Both the position numbers and the translations under genes were made by a program. Of a stretch of 36,140 bases of DNA, positions 1 to 8,530 are shown in pieces. Location of the stretch: NCBI GenBank assembly GCA_018268835.1, contig JAFDVU010000059.1, positions 1 to 36,140 on the forward strand, in the 5' to 3' direction. Each line of letters starts with the position of its first letter. The stretch's first letter is position 1. The stretch is from Acidobacteriota bacterium (GTDB lineage: Bacteria; Acidobacteriota; Terriglobia; Bryobacterales; Bryobacteraceae). The notes under the pieces are model-generated. The model was not told the origin of the DNA, made no database searches, and saw only the letters and a program-made list of their open reading frames with translations.

Positions 1-554
1 CCGGTGGATCCCGGACCGCCGTGCCCGACGATGCCATGCAGCCGCCACGGCTTGCCGACGATGCCCTTGGCGACTTCGTCGTGCGCGATCTGGTTGGCGG
101 GCCACCACGCCATCTGGTAATTGCACATCACCTTCACGTTGTATTTCTTCGCCAGTTCCACCATCGCCTGCGCGTCTTTGAAGGTGGATGCCAGCGGCTT
201 TTCGAAGATCACGTGAATGTGCCGCGGCGCGCACTCCTTGAGAATCTCCAGGTGGCGGTTGTTCTCGACAAAGGCCCAGACGAAGTCCGGCTTGGTTTCA
301 TCGAGCATCTTGCGGTAGTCGTCGAAGAAGGGCACGTCCTTCACGCCCTGCCGTTCTTTCGCCTGCGTGACGAGTTCCGGAATCGTTTCGGCGACGCCGA
401 CGAGCTTGATCTGCGGGTTTCGCGCCATGCGTGGCACCCACGTGCCCTCGTGGGAATGAATGAGTCCGATGATCGCGACTTTATAGGGTTGCTGCGCCAC
501 GGCCGGCAGCGCGGCCAGGAACAGGGAGGCCGGAATCAGCCAGGATTTCACCAT
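1..554 (-). CDS. Exported Gfo/Idh/MocA-family oxidoreductase-like protein (partial, 3' end outside window)
   Basis: The minus-strand frame is open from ATG at 554 to the window edge, giving 184 residues of the N-terminal part. Residues 1-21 are a Sec-type signal peptide (MVKSWLIPASLFLAALPAVAQ). A Rossmann-like domain follows, beginning YKVAIIG, and the family's EKPLA motif (lysine of the Gfo/Idh catalytic site) is seen near residue 118. The usual glycine-rich GxGxxG turn is absent: the sequence after the first strand is GLIHSHEGTW. Family members normally oxidise or reduce sugars and cyclitols with NAD(P). Export plus the altered turn leave the cofactor and reaction open. A CAGAAT -10-like box (561-566, minus) places the predicted transcript start on the A of the ATG, and there is no Shine-Dalgarno sequence. 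It is divergent from the Asp-box propeller gene. Confidence 0.85.
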   Translation of the reverse strand, partial: MVKSWLIPASLFLAALPAVAQQPYKVAIIGLIHSHEGTWVPRMARNPQIKLVGVAETIPELVTQAKERQGVKDVPFFDDYRKMLDETKPDFVWAFVENNRHLEILKECAPRHIHVIFEKPLASTFKDAQAMVELAKKYNVKVMCNYQMAWWPANQIAHDEVAKGIVGKPWRLHGIVGHGGPGST

Positions 555-560
555 GCATCC

Positions 561-566
561 ATTCTG
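561..566 (-). promoter_or_regulatory. -10 box, predicted leaderless start of the Gfo/Idh-like gene
   Basis: CAGAAT read on the minus strand. Taking the last -10 base as -7, transcription would start at 554, the first base of the ATG. The first base differs from TANNNT consensus, so this is one of the weaker boxes in the set. Confidence 0.4.
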
Positions 567-639
567 GCATCGCGCGGGCGCGAAGTGCGACCGCGAATGT
601 AGGATGTCCTCGGGCCGCCACTTGCGCGGCAGCAGGCGT

Positions 640-645
640 TACCAT
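640..645 (+). promoter_or_regulatory. -10 box, predicted leaderless start of the Asp-box protein gene
   Basis: TACCAT, with predicted +1 at 652, which is the G of the GTG start codon. No convincing -35 hexamer and no Shine-Dalgarno sequence are visible. Confidence 0.5.
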
Positions 646-651
646 GGGCCT

Positions 652-2757
652 GTGAGAGCCTGGGCAGCGATCGCGATCGCCTCGGCCGCACTGGCCGCTC
701 CACCCGCTCCGCGCTGGCACATCATCGGACCCGGCGGTGGCGGCTCCATGTTCCACCCCACCGTGAGTCCGCACGATGCCTGGACCGTGGTGCTGGCCTG
801 CGACATGACCGGCAACTACGTCACCACCGACGGCGGCGCGCACTGGCGCTTCTTCAGCCTGCGCAGCCCGGTGCGGCTCTTCGCCTTCGATCCCGCCGTT
901 GCCAAGGTGCTTTATGCGTCCACCGGCGCGCTCTACCGCAGCGCCGACCTCGGCTTGACCTGGAAGATGATCCTTCCCCGCCCCGGCGATTTGGCGAAGA
1001 CCACCGCCGGCGACGATCACGCCTCCGAGACGCTACACGTGCGCGCCGGCCCGCCCGCGGACGTCGCCGCCTTCGCCATCGATCCGGCGGATTCGAAGTC
1101 GCTCTACGCCGCCGTGGGCAAGACGCTGTGGTCCTCTTCGGATACGGGCGGGACGTGGCACGCCATCGCCGACCTCACCGCCCCCGTTTCCGCAATCTGG
1201 ATCGACGCGACGTCCCCGGCGGGCGACCGCGCCATCTACGCCGCCGGACCCGACGCCATCTACATCCGCCGCGGCGGAAGATGGAGCAGCGGCGCCTCGC
1301 CAGGACCATTCACCTCGGTAGACGCCGCACCGCCCGTCTTCTACGCCATTTCCGGCGGGAGGATCTGGATCTCCGAAGGCGGTGTGAAGTGGCGCGTTTC
1401 GGACACTCCCGCCGGCCTGCAGCCCGCGCTCGTGGCCGCCGCGGCGAATCATCCCGACAGCGCGTACGCCGTATTCGAAGGGGCCGGCTATAGCATCGCG
1501 CGCACCGCCGATCGCGGAAAACACTGGGAACTGCAGCCCTACAACGGGCGCGACGCCTGGCTCAGCGAGACCTTCGGCGCCGCCTGGGCCGGCCGGCCCT
1601 ACGGCATCGGCGTCGCGCCGGGGGACCCGCACATCGCCTACGCCACCGATTCCGGCCGCGTGATGCACACCACCGACGGCGGACGCACCTGGCTCTCCGC
1701 CTACTCCCTGCACGCAACCAGCGGCCACTGGACCACCAACGGCATCGACGTCACCACCTGCTACGGCGTGCACTTCGATCCCTTCGACGCGCGCCGGATG
1801 TTCATCAGCTATACCGACATCGGGCTGTGGGGCAGCGGCGATGGCGGCGCAAGCTGGTACAGCGCCACCCGCGAAGGCGTGCCGCGCGCCTGGATCAACA
1901 CCACCTACTGGGTCGAGTTCGACCCCACCGTGCGCGGCCGCATATGGGCCGCGATGAGCGGAGTCCATGACCTGCCGCGTCCGAAGATGTGGCGTCGCCG
2001 GGCGCCTTCCAGTTTCAACGGCGGCGTGGTCCGCAGCGACGATGGCGGCCGCACATGGCGCGTGCAGAACAACGGGATGCCGGAGACCGCCGCCACCCAC
2101 ATCCTGCGCGACCCCGCCGGCGCGCTCTATGTGGCCGGCTTCGGGCGCGGCGTCTTCAAGTCCACCGATGCCGGCGAGCACTGGTCGCTCCAAAACGCGG
2201 GCATCGAGGGCTCGCAGCCGCTGGCCTGGCGGATCGTGCGCGATTCGCGCGGCGCGCTCTACCTGATTGTCGCGCGGCGCAGCGAAGACGGCTCCATCGG
2301 CAACGAGGGCGACGGCGCGCTTTACCGCTCCACCGATGCGGCCGGGCACTGGACCCGCCTGCGCCTGCCCGAAGGGGTCAACGGTCCCAACGGACTGGCT
2401 GCGGACCCGCGCGACCCGCATCGCCTCTACCTCGCCGCGTGGGGACGCAACACGCCGGACGGCGCCACCGGCGGCGGCATCTGGCTCTCAACCGATTCCG
2501 CTGCCACATGGCGCAGCGTGCTCGCCAGGGACCAGCACATCTACGACGTGACCATCCATCCGCGCGATCCCCGGCGACTCTACGCCGCCGGCTTCGAAGG
2601 CAACGCGTGGCAAAGCACGGACAGTGGACTCACCTGGACCCGCATCCCAGGCTTCGATTTCAAGTGGGGCCACCGGGTTCTGCTCGATCCGCGCGACCCG
2701 CGCAGGCTCTACATCACCACTTTCGGCGGAAGCGTCTGGACGGGCCCCGCGGATTGA
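652..2757 (+). CDS. Secreted Asp-box (BNR) beta-propeller protein, GH74/sortilin-like
   Basis: GTG at 652 is preferred over the in-frame ATG at 553 because it begins a clean signal peptide (VRAWAAIAIASAALA) and sits at the predicted transcript start; this gives 701 residues. At least eleven Asp-box motifs (S/T-x-D-x-G-x-x-W) occur near residues 58, 97, 161, 284, 341, 395, 462, 504, 561, 614 and 655, for example TTDGGAHW, SADLGLTW, SDDGGRTW and STDSGLTW. Their number and spacing over about 700 residues suit two tandem seven-bladed propellers, as in GH74 xyloglucanases and VPS10/sortilin-like proteins. The Asp-box is a structural motif and does not prove hydrolase activity. The protein is probably periplasmic or extracellular, acting on or binding glycans. 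It faces a convergent VOC gene across a short hairpin. Confidence 0.85.
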   Translation: MRAWAAIAIASAALAAPPAPRWHIIGPGGGGSMFHPTVSPHDAWTVVLACDMTGNYVTTDGGAHWRFFSLRSPVRLFAFDPAVAKVLYASTGALYRSADLGLTWKMILPRPGDLAKTTAGDDHASETLHVRAGPPADVAAFAIDPADSKSLYAAVGKTLWSSSDTGGTWHAIADLTAPVSAIWIDATSPAGDRAIYAAGPDAIYIRRGGRWSSGASPGPFTSVDAAPPVFYAISGGRIWISEGGVKWRVSDTPAGLQPALVAAAANHPDSAYAVFEGAGYSIARTADRGKHWELQPYNGRDAWLSETFGAAWAGRPYGIGVAPGDPHIAYATDSGRVMHTTDGGRTWLSAYSLHATSGHWTTNGIDVTTCYGVHFDPFDARRMFISYTDIGLWGSGDGGASWYSATREGVPRAWINTTYWVEFDPTVRGRIWAAMSGVHDLPRPKMWRRRAPSSFNGGVVRSDDGGRTWRVQNNGMPETAATHILRDPAGALYVAGFGRGVFKSTDAGEHWSLQNAGIEGSQPLAWRIVRDSRGALYLIVARRSEDGSIGNEGDGALYRSTDAAGHWTRLRLPEGVNGPNGLAADPRDPHRLYLAAWGRNTPDGATGGGIWLSTDSAATWRSVLARDQHIYDVTIHPRDPRRLYAAGFEGNAWQSTDSGLTWTRIPGFDFKWGHRVLLDPRDPRRLYITTFGGSVWTGPAD

Positions 2758-2760
2758 ACG

Positions 2761-2776
2761 TAGAGGCGATCCTCTA
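2761..2776. terminator. Short hairpin between convergent genes
   Basis: TAGAGG-CGAT-CCTCTA is a perfect 6-bp inverted repeat with a 4-nt loop. It lies immediately after the Asp-box gene stop and overlaps the stop codon of the convergent VOC gene (TAG on minus, 2776-2774). There is no T-tract, so termination is plausible but not proven. Confidence 0.4.
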
Positions 2777-3268
2777 AACCGCCGACCTCGTCTGCCGGCC
2801 CTGCTTTGCCATCTCCTGCTGCATACGCGTCCGCATCTCCTCCGGTGCCACGTCCTCCTTGTGCGTAGCCAAGGCCCACGTGTGGCCGAAGGGATCGGTC
2901 AGCCGGCCAAAGCGATCGCCCCAGAACATGTCGGCCGGCGGCGTGTCCGCCCTGGCGCCCGCGTCTACCGCGCGTTTGTACGACGAGTCCACGTCGTGGA
3001 CATACAGGAAGATGCCACCGGTGGAACCGCCGAGCGATTTGGGCGCCCGGTTTCCGGCCCCGGGCATTTCATCCGCGAGCATGATGACCGAGTCGCCGAT
3101 CTTGATCTCGGCGTGACCGATTTTCCCGGCCGGACCATCCATTCGCATGATCTCCTGCGCGCCGAACGCTCGCTTGTAGAAGTCGATCGCTCGCGAGCAA
3201 TCGTCCAGTGTGAGATAGGCCGTCACCGAATGGTGGCCGGCCGGGATGGGAGTAACTTTATTCGCCAT
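2774..3268 (-). CDS. VOC-superfamily (glyoxalase/PhnB-like) protein
   Basis: A 164-aa cytoplasmic protein. It has the paired beta-alpha-beta-beta-beta modules of the vicinal oxygen chelate fold: first module around YLTLDDCSRAIDFYKRAFGA (residues 18-37), second around GGIFLYVHDVDSSYKRAVDAGA. The closing WGDRFGRLTDPFGHTWALATHKEDV block is typical of PhnB/YdcE-like proteins, which are annotated on homology only and mostly have no assigned substrate. A strong Shine-Dalgarno sequence (GGAGGAGA, minus strand, about 6 nt before the ATG) fixes the start at 3268. The C-terminal MRTRMQQEMAKQGRQ tail is a charged helix common in this subfamily. It is monocistronic, downstream of nothing on its strand. 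Confidence 0.85.
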   Translation of the reverse strand: MANKVTPIPAGHHSVTAYLTLDDCSRAIDFYKRAFGAQEIMRMDGPAGKIGHAEIKIGDSVIMLADEMPGAGNRAPKSLGGSTGGIFLYVHDVDSSYKRAVDAGARADTPPADMFWGDRFGRLTDPFGHTWALATHKEDVAPEEMRTRMQQEMAKQGRQTRSAV

Positions 3269-3290
3269 GGTTTTCTCCTCCGAATGCCAG

Positions 3291-3296
3291 CCTATA
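3291..3296 (-). promoter_or_regulatory. Possible -10 box for the VOC protein gene
   Basis: TATAGG on the minus strand predicts a start near 3284, giving a 15-nt leader that contains the GGAGGAGA ribosome-binding site. No good -35 is visible. Confidence 0.3.
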
Positions 3297-3424
3297 CCGC
3301 CCTGCCCCGCCTGTCTGTGGCATCCGCAACCTATCGGAGAGAATCGCCGGCGGCGTGTGTCTTACCGATCGGTTTGGCTTCACAAGGAGGTCGTTTGAGC
3401 ACGGAGTGGCGGGGCTGCGCCGGG

Positions 3425-6241
3425 CTAAAACGTCAGCTTGATCTGCGATTCCAGCCGCCGGTTATTGGCGTTCTCGTAAAACCCCTCGCCGTTCGGACCG
3501 CCCGCCACCTGGTTGGCGAAGCCGAATAGCGGCGACGTGATGTTGCCGATGATCGCACCCGGATTGGTGTGATTCAGCAAATTGCGGATGGAAAGCCCGA
3601 TCACCAGGTTGAAGCGGTGGCTCGTGGTTGGATTCCCGATGAGTCCGCCCAGACCACGGCCCGTCGTCGCCGCGGCGATTCCGGCAGCGCCGCCCGCGCT
3701 CGCGCGCTGCTCTCCAGCGCCGCTCTCGCGACTTTTCCCCAGGCCGATCGTCTTGACGATCCGCACGTTCACGGTCTCCTGCCCCGGACCGCGCCCGTAG
3801 TTGCGCGGCACCAGCGCCTCGCCCGGCACTGGATTCGGATCCAGCAGGCCGTACACCGTCTGTACCACGCCCGGCCTGTTTGGATCCGTCGCCAGTCCCG
3901 GGCGCGCGTTGAACAGCGAGGTGCCGTAGAGGTCGCTGCCCGTCGTGATATTGAACGGCGCGCCGCTCTGCAACACCACGAATGGGCTGATCCGCACATT
4001 CCCCTTGAGAGTGATCGACCCGCCCACTGTCACGCGATTACGCACGTCCGTCATCGCCGGACCGTACTCGCCCGCCGAACTCGCCGGGTTCGCCGGGAAC
4101 GTGCCCAGCCCGTCTGTGTTGCTACGCGCCTGGTTGAGCACGTAGAACGCGAAGAGCGAAAGGCCCGCCATCACCTTCGTGTTCACGTTGGCGATCATCT
4201 GGTTCTGCCGGTACACGCCGGAACTCTCTCGCAGGAAAACCGGACTCGCCCCGGTCAGCGGGAACGACCGCAACATGTGCACGCCCCGCGAATTGGTGAA
4301 CGTCACCGCGAGCGTCGAGTTCGCGGGCAACTGCCGCTCCACCGTCACCGCGGTCTGCATCAGGTACGGCGCGCGCAGCCGTGAACTTACGCGGTCGATC
4401 ACCTGCCGCGCCTGATAGCCCGCCAGCATTGCCGGGGTGGGGATGTTCGGAAAGAAGTCCGGGTTGTCCACCACGAACTGCCGCTGCACCACGCCGTTGA
4501 ATCGCGACGCGTCCAGGGTGGCGCTCAGCGGAAACCGGTCGTAGAACATGCCGAAGCCGGCGCGCAGCACCGTCTTCGTCCGCGGATTCTTCGCCGTTGC
4601 GCCCGGTGCCCACGCGATAGCCACGCGCGGCGCGATGTCGCGCGAATCCTGAATATTCGTCTGCGCCTCGTAACGCAGGCCCAGCCCCAGCGTGAGGTTC
4701 GGACGCAGACGCCACTCGTCGCCCGCGAACAGCGACACGTCCACCTGCCGAACCGATGTCTCCGGCGCCCCCGTGGTGATGCTGAACTGCGTCGCGCCGC
4801 CGCCCAGCGCCCGGATCTGCTGCGCGGCATACCCCATCCCCTGGTAAAGCAGCGTCAGCCGGTACTGATCCACGCTGCTGACGTTGCCGCCGCCGAACGT
4901 GAACGTGCCGTTGAAATTCTGCGGCGCGGCGCTATCGTCGGTCTGTGCACGCAGCCGCACCCCGAAGCGCAGCGAGTGCGCCTTATGCAGCATCGACGTG
5001 TAATTCTGAAACTCGTAATTGTTCTGCGTATCGAAGGTGCGGCCCAGCGTCGCTCCGCCGTCGTTGAACGCGCCCAGCACCTGCACCTCCGGCGTCAGCG
5101 TGTTCGCAATCGCCTGGCTGGCGGACCGGTAATACTGAAAGCGGGTCTCGTTGATCACAGTCCCCACCACCAACGTGTCTCCCACCTGCGCCGTCTGGTT
5201 GGTGAACTGCGAGTGGTAGCCCCGCGCCGTCCGGTCGAACCCACCGATGCCGTTATCGACCACATCGGAGTGCGTCACCCCGTAGCGGAACATCAGCGTG
5301 TTCTTCTCATTCAACTGGTAATCCACCCGCGGGCTCACATTCAGGAACCGGCCCGGCACCGTGACGAATCCGGAGAACGGCTGCACCAACAGCGTCGCCG
5401 GATCCACCCACACGCCGTTGGTGATCGTGCCGTTGTCCACCATGTTGCGCACCAGATCCAGGGTGAACGAGGCGTGTTTGCCCATCGGCCCGCCGAAGTT
5501 ATTCTCAAACTCGTTGAGCAGAAACGGGGCCTTCTCCGCGGAATAGGGATTGCGCGTATTCCAGGCGTCGTGCGCCGTGTTCCACTGCAGACTGCCGCGG
5601 TACTTGTCCGTACCAGGCTTCGTGAAGATCTCCACGCGGCCATACCCCAACTTGTCGTATTCAGCCGAAAACGGGTTCTGATTGATCCGCACTTCGCGAA
5701 TCGATGCCTTTGGCGGCAACTCCCCGCCGCTGAAGCCGTCCACGAAAATCGCGCCGCCGTTCGGCCCCGCCGAGGGTCCGGCCAGCGCCTGCAAGTCCGC
5801 CGCGAGATCGTCGGGATCGTCGGAGAGCGCGTCCAGATCCTGCCCGCTCAGCACCACCGCGCTGGCGTTGCCGCTCCCTTCCGTGGTCAGCGCCGGCGCA
5901 CCGTTCTCCTGTACGGTGACCGCGTCCGTACGTCCGGCGACGCGCAGCACCAGGTTCACGGTCGTCTGCGTTGCACCCTGGAGAGTCACTTTTGCCGGCT
6001 GCGCCTGCACCAGCCCTCTCGATGACGCCTGCACCGTATAGTCGCCCGCAGGCAGGCCCGTGAAGTTGAACGTCCCGGTGGCATCTGCCGTCGCCGTCCG
6101 GTTCACCGCGCCGCGCAGCACGACCTTCGCGCCCGGCACTACCGCCCCGCTCTCATCGGACACCTGTCCACGCATCCCCGCCATCTGCGCAACGGCCGCG
6201 GAGACCAGTAATCCCCCAATCAGAAAGATCCGCAAGAGCAT
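3425..6241 (-). CDS. Oar-like TonB-dependent outer-membrane receptor with carboxypeptidase-regulatory-like domain
   Basis: The start at 6241 (938 aa) is chosen because it opens directly into a signal peptide (MLLRIFLIGGLLVSAAVAQ); an ATG at 6283 would add 14 non-signal residues. Residues about 20-115 form a CarboxypepD_reg-like beta-sandwich (GQVSDESGAVVPGAKVVL ... GTFNFTGLPAGDYTV). A plug-like region follows, with VILSGQDLDALSDDPDDLAADLQ-type sequence and a VRINQNPFSAEYDKLGYGRVEIFTKPG segment typical of acidobacterial Oar-like receptors. The rest is a long beta-barrel ending in the aromatic terminus LESQIKLTF. Such receptors import large ligands, possibly glycans, with TonB energy, or act in adhesion. 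The gene is divergent from the GH95 enzyme, which could share a substrate, although no SusD partner is present. Confidence 0.85.
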   Translation of the reverse strand: MLLRIFLIGGLLVSAAVAQMAGMRGQVSDESGAVVPGAKVVLRGAVNRTATADATGTFNFTGLPAGDYTVQASSRGLVQAQPAKVTLQGATQTTVNLVLRVAGRTDAVTVQENGAPALTTEGSGNASAVVLSGQDLDALSDDPDDLAADLQALAGPSAGPNGGAIFVDGFSGGELPPKASIREVRINQNPFSAEYDKLGYGRVEIFTKPGTDKYRGSLQWNTAHDAWNTRNPYSAEKAPFLLNEFENNFGGPMGKHASFTLDLVRNMVDNGTITNGVWVDPATLLVQPFSGFVTVPGRFLNVSPRVDYQLNEKNTLMFRYGVTHSDVVDNGIGGFDRTARGYHSQFTNQTAQVGDTLVVGTVINETRFQYYRSASQAIANTLTPEVQVLGAFNDGGATLGRTFDTQNNYEFQNYTSMLHKAHSLRFGVRLRAQTDDSAAPQNFNGTFTFGGGNVSSVDQYRLTLLYQGMGYAAQQIRALGGGATQFSITTGAPETSVRQVDVSLFAGDEWRLRPNLTLGLGLRYEAQTNIQDSRDIAPRVAIAWAPGATAKNPRTKTVLRAGFGMFYDRFPLSATLDASRFNGVVQRQFVVDNPDFFPNIPTPAMLAGYQARQVIDRVSSRLRAPYLMQTAVTVERQLPANSTLAVTFTNSRGVHMLRSFPLTGASPVFLRESSGVYRQNQMIANVNTKVMAGLSLFAFYVLNQARSNTDGLGTFPANPASSAGEYGPAMTDVRNRVTVGGSITLKGNVRISPFVVLQSGAPFNITTGSDLYGTSLFNARPGLATDPNRPGVVQTVYGLLDPNPVPGEALVPRNYGRGPGQETVNVRIVKTIGLGKSRESGAGEQRASAGGAAGIAAATTGRGLGGLIGNPTTSHRFNLVIGLSIRNLLNHTNPGAIIGNITSPLFGFANQVAGGPNGEGFYENANNRRLESQIKLTF

Positions 6242-6264
6242 GGTTCGATCGCGAGTGGAACCCC

Positions 6265-6270
6265 AGAATA
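6265..6270 (-). promoter_or_regulatory. Possible -10 box for the Oar-like receptor gene
   Basis: TATTCT on the minus strand predicts +1 near 6258 and a 17-nt leader before the ATG at 6241. If this box is real, the upstream ATG at 6283 cannot be the start. No -35 was identified. Confidence 0.35.
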
Positions 6271-6315
6271 CCGCGTCCAACATGAACCCACGGTGAAACC
6301 CGGAGGCTGCTGCCT

Positions 6316-6321
6316 TATAGT
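6316..6321 (+). promoter_or_regulatory. -10 box, predicted leaderless start of the GH95 gene
   Basis: TATAGT, predicted +1 at 6328, exactly the A of the ATG. A GTGAAA hexamer at 6293-6298 lies 17 bp upstream and matches TTGACA at four of six positions. Confidence 0.6.
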
Positions 6322-6327
6322 AGGCCT

Positions 6328-8481
6328 ATGCGTGCCGTGATCCCCGTTCTCGCGTTCGCCGCCGCTGCGTTCGCGCAGCCGCTGACCCTGCACTACACTC
6401 GCCCGGCGGAGGACTGGCAATCGCAGGCGCTGCCCATCGGCAACGGCCGGCTGGGCGCCATGATCTTCGGCGGCGCCCGGCACGAGCATCTCCAGTTGAA
6501 CGAAATTTCACTGTGGACGGGCGACGAAAAGGACACCGGCCGCTACCAGAACCTGGCCGATCTCTACCTCGATTTCGATCACCCCGAGCCCACCAGCTAT
6601 CGCCGCGCGCTCGATATCTCCAGGGCCATCCACACCATCGCCTACACCGCCGGCGGCGTCGCCTACACCCGGGAATACTTCGCCTCCGCCCCGAGCCAGG
6701 TGATGGTCTTCCGCTACACCGCCGATACGCCCGGCGCCTGCACCGCCACCCTGAGGCTCGCCGACGCGCACAACGCCGAGCCCACCGCCGCGGACAACGG
6801 CATCACGGTCGCGGGCAAGTTCGATAACGGCCTGCTGTACGAGACCCAGGTGCGCGTGCTCGCTACCGGCGGCACCGTCAGCGCCGCCGGCGGCACCCTG
6901 CGTATCGACGGTGCCGATGCCTTCACCGTGCTGGTGGACGCCGGTACGGACTACCTTCCCGACCGCTCCCACGCCTGGCGCGGCGGCCCGCCCCACGCCC
7001 GCATCGCCGCTCAACTCAGGGAGGCGGCCGCCACCTCCTTTACCGATCTCCGCACCGCCCACCTCACCGATTACGAGCGCCTCTTCCGCCGCGTCTCGCT
7101 CGATTTGGGCGGCGCGCCGGCCACCCTCCGCACCCCCACGGACCAGCGCCTCGCCGCCTACAACCAGGGCGCGGCGGACCCGGCGCTGGAAGCACTCTTC
7201 TTCCAGTACGGGAGGTATCTGCTGATCTCGTCGTCACGTCCCGGCAGCCTTCCCGCGAACCTGCAAGGTCTCTGGAACAACTCGAACAACCCGCCCTGGC
7301 GCAGCGATTATCACTCCAATATCAATATCGAGATGAACTACTGGCCGGCCGAGGTCGCCAACCTGAGCGAGTGCGCGCTGCCCTTCTTCGACTACGTGAA
7401 CAGCCTGCGCGGCGTTCGCGCCGAAGCCACCCGCGCCCACTACCCCGGCGTCCGCGGCTGGACCGTGCAGACCGAAAACAACATTTTCGGCGCCGGCAGC
7501 TTCAAATGGAATCCGCCTGCCTCCGCCTGGTACGCGCAGCATTTCTGGGAACACTACGCCTTCGCGCGCGACAAGGACTTTCTGCGCAAGACCGCTTATC
7601 CCGTGCTCAAGGAGGTAGCGCAGTTCTGGCAGGACCACCTGATCGCGCGGCCCGATGGCGCGCTGGTCACGCCCGACGGCTGGTCGCCCGAGCACGGTCC
7701 CGAAGAGCCCGGCGTCACATACGACCAGGAGATCGTTTACGACCTCTTCACCAACTACATCGAGGCCTCCCAGGCGCTCGATATCGACGCCGATTTCCGC
7801 GCCACCGTCACGCAACTGCGTGAGCGCTTGCTGAAGCCAAAGATCGGCGCCTGGGGCCAACTCATGGAGTGGCCGGAAGACCGCGACGACATACGCGACG
7901 AGCATCGCCACGTCTCGCATCTCTTCGCGCTCCACCCCGGGCGCCAGATCTCGCCCGTGACCACGCCGGACCTCGCGCAGGCGGCGCGCATCACCCTGCT
8001 TGCGCGCGGCGATCTTTCCACCGGATGGGCCATGGCCTGGCGCATCAACTTCTGGGCGCGGCTGCTCGATGGCGACCACGCCTACCGCCTGTTGCACAAC
8101 CTGCTGCACCTGGTGGGCAAGGCCGGCGGCATCGATTACGGTCGCGGCGGCGGCGTCTACTCCAACCTCTTCGATACCCACCCGCCCTTCCAGATCGACG
8201 GCAACTTCGGCGCTACCGCCGGCATCGCAGAGATGCTGCTGCAATCGCAGACCGGCGAACTCCACCTGCTGCCCGCCCTGCCCAAAGCCTGGCCAGATGG
8301 CAGCATTCGCGGACTGCGCGCGCGCGGCAACTTCACGGTCGATATCAACTGGAAGAACGGAGCCCTCGTCTCCGCCACCCTGCTCTCGCCGGCCACCGCC
8401 AGAGTCACGGTGCGCTACGGGGCCAGGACGCAGGTGGTGGCGTTGAATGCGAATCGGCCGACCGCGGTGAGGTTCCAGTAA
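6328..8481 (+). CDS. Secreted glycoside hydrolase family 95 (alpha-L-fucosidase/galactosidase type)
   Basis: 717 aa with a short signal peptide ([16 protein letters not shown]). The N-terminal beta-domain has the GH95 hallmark [15 protein letters not shown] (35-49) followed by [11 protein letters not shown]. The (alpha/alpha)6 barrel holds the catalytic set known from bifidobacterial AfcA: the paired asparagines in NINIEMNYW (N331, N333) that activate water with an aspartate in [11 protein letters not shown] (D624), and the general-acid glutamate in GWSPEHG (E455). All four appear present, so an active inverting exo-glycosidase is likely. Family activities are alpha-1,2-L-fucosidase and alpha-L-galactosidase; sequence alone does not separate them here. 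It probably acts in the periplasm or outside the cell on plant or host glycans. A hairpin follows the stop codon. Confidence 0.93.
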   Translation: MRAVIPVLAFAAAAFAQPLTLHYTRPAEDWQSQALPIGNGRLGAMIFGGARHEHLQLNEISLWTGDEKDTGRYQNLADLYLDFDHPEPTSYRRALDISRAIHTIAYTAGGVAYTREYFASAPSQVMVFRYTADTPGACTATLRLADAHNAEPTAADNGITVAGKFDNGLLYETQVRVLATGGTVSAAGGTLRIDGADAFTVLVDAGTDYLPDRSHAWRGGPPHARIAAQLREAAATSFTDLRTAHLTDYERLFRRVSLDLGGAPATLRTPTDQRLAAYNQGAADPALEALFFQYGRYLLISSSRPGSLPANLQGLWNNSNNPPWRSDYHSNINIEMNYWPAEVANLSECALPFFDYVNSLRGVRAEATRAHYPGVRGWTVQTENNIFGAGSFKWNPPASAWYAQHFWEHYAFARDKDFLRKTAYPVLKEVAQFWQDHLIARPDGALVTPDGWSPEHGPEEPGVTYDQEIVYDLFTNYIEASQALDIDADFRATVTQLRERLLKPKIGAWGQLMEWPEDRDDIRDEHRHVSHLFALHPGRQISPVTTPDLAQAARITLLARGDLSTGWAMAWRINFWARLLDGDHAYRLLHNLLHLVGKAGGIDYGRGGGVYSNLFDTHPPFQIDGNFGATAGIAEMLLQSQTGELHLLPALPKAWPDGSIRGLRARGNFTVDINWKNGALVSATLLSPATARVTVRYGARTQVVALNANRPTAVRFQ

Positions 8482-8490
8482 CGCAGCCCT

Positions 8491-8520
8491 CCAGGCCGGC
8501 TCGATTCACCTGCCGCCTGG
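8491..8520. terminator. Bidirectional hairpin between GH95 and oxidoreductase genes
   Basis: CCAGGC-c-GGC pairs with GCC-GCCTGG: nine base pairs with one bulged C and an 11-nt loop. It is centred in the 49-bp gap between the two convergent stop codons. There is no T-tract on either strand. Confidence 0.5.
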
Positions 8521-8530
8521 TAGGCCCGCG

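Noticed and set aside
1033..2421. Long antisense open frames such as the minus-strand frame over the Asp-box gene and similar ones over smc, GH95, ggt, gdhA and mutS
   Set aside because: Long frames opposite genes are expected at this GC content. Their translations are rich in Arg, Gly, Ala and Val with no domain motifs, while the sense frames have complete family signatures.
3384..3529. Plus-strand 44-codon ORF with TTG start preceded by AAGGAGG
   Set aside because: The ribosome-binding match is good, but nearly all of the ORF lies antisense to the conserved C-terminal barrel of the Oar-like receptor and its product has no recognisable features. Chance is more likely.
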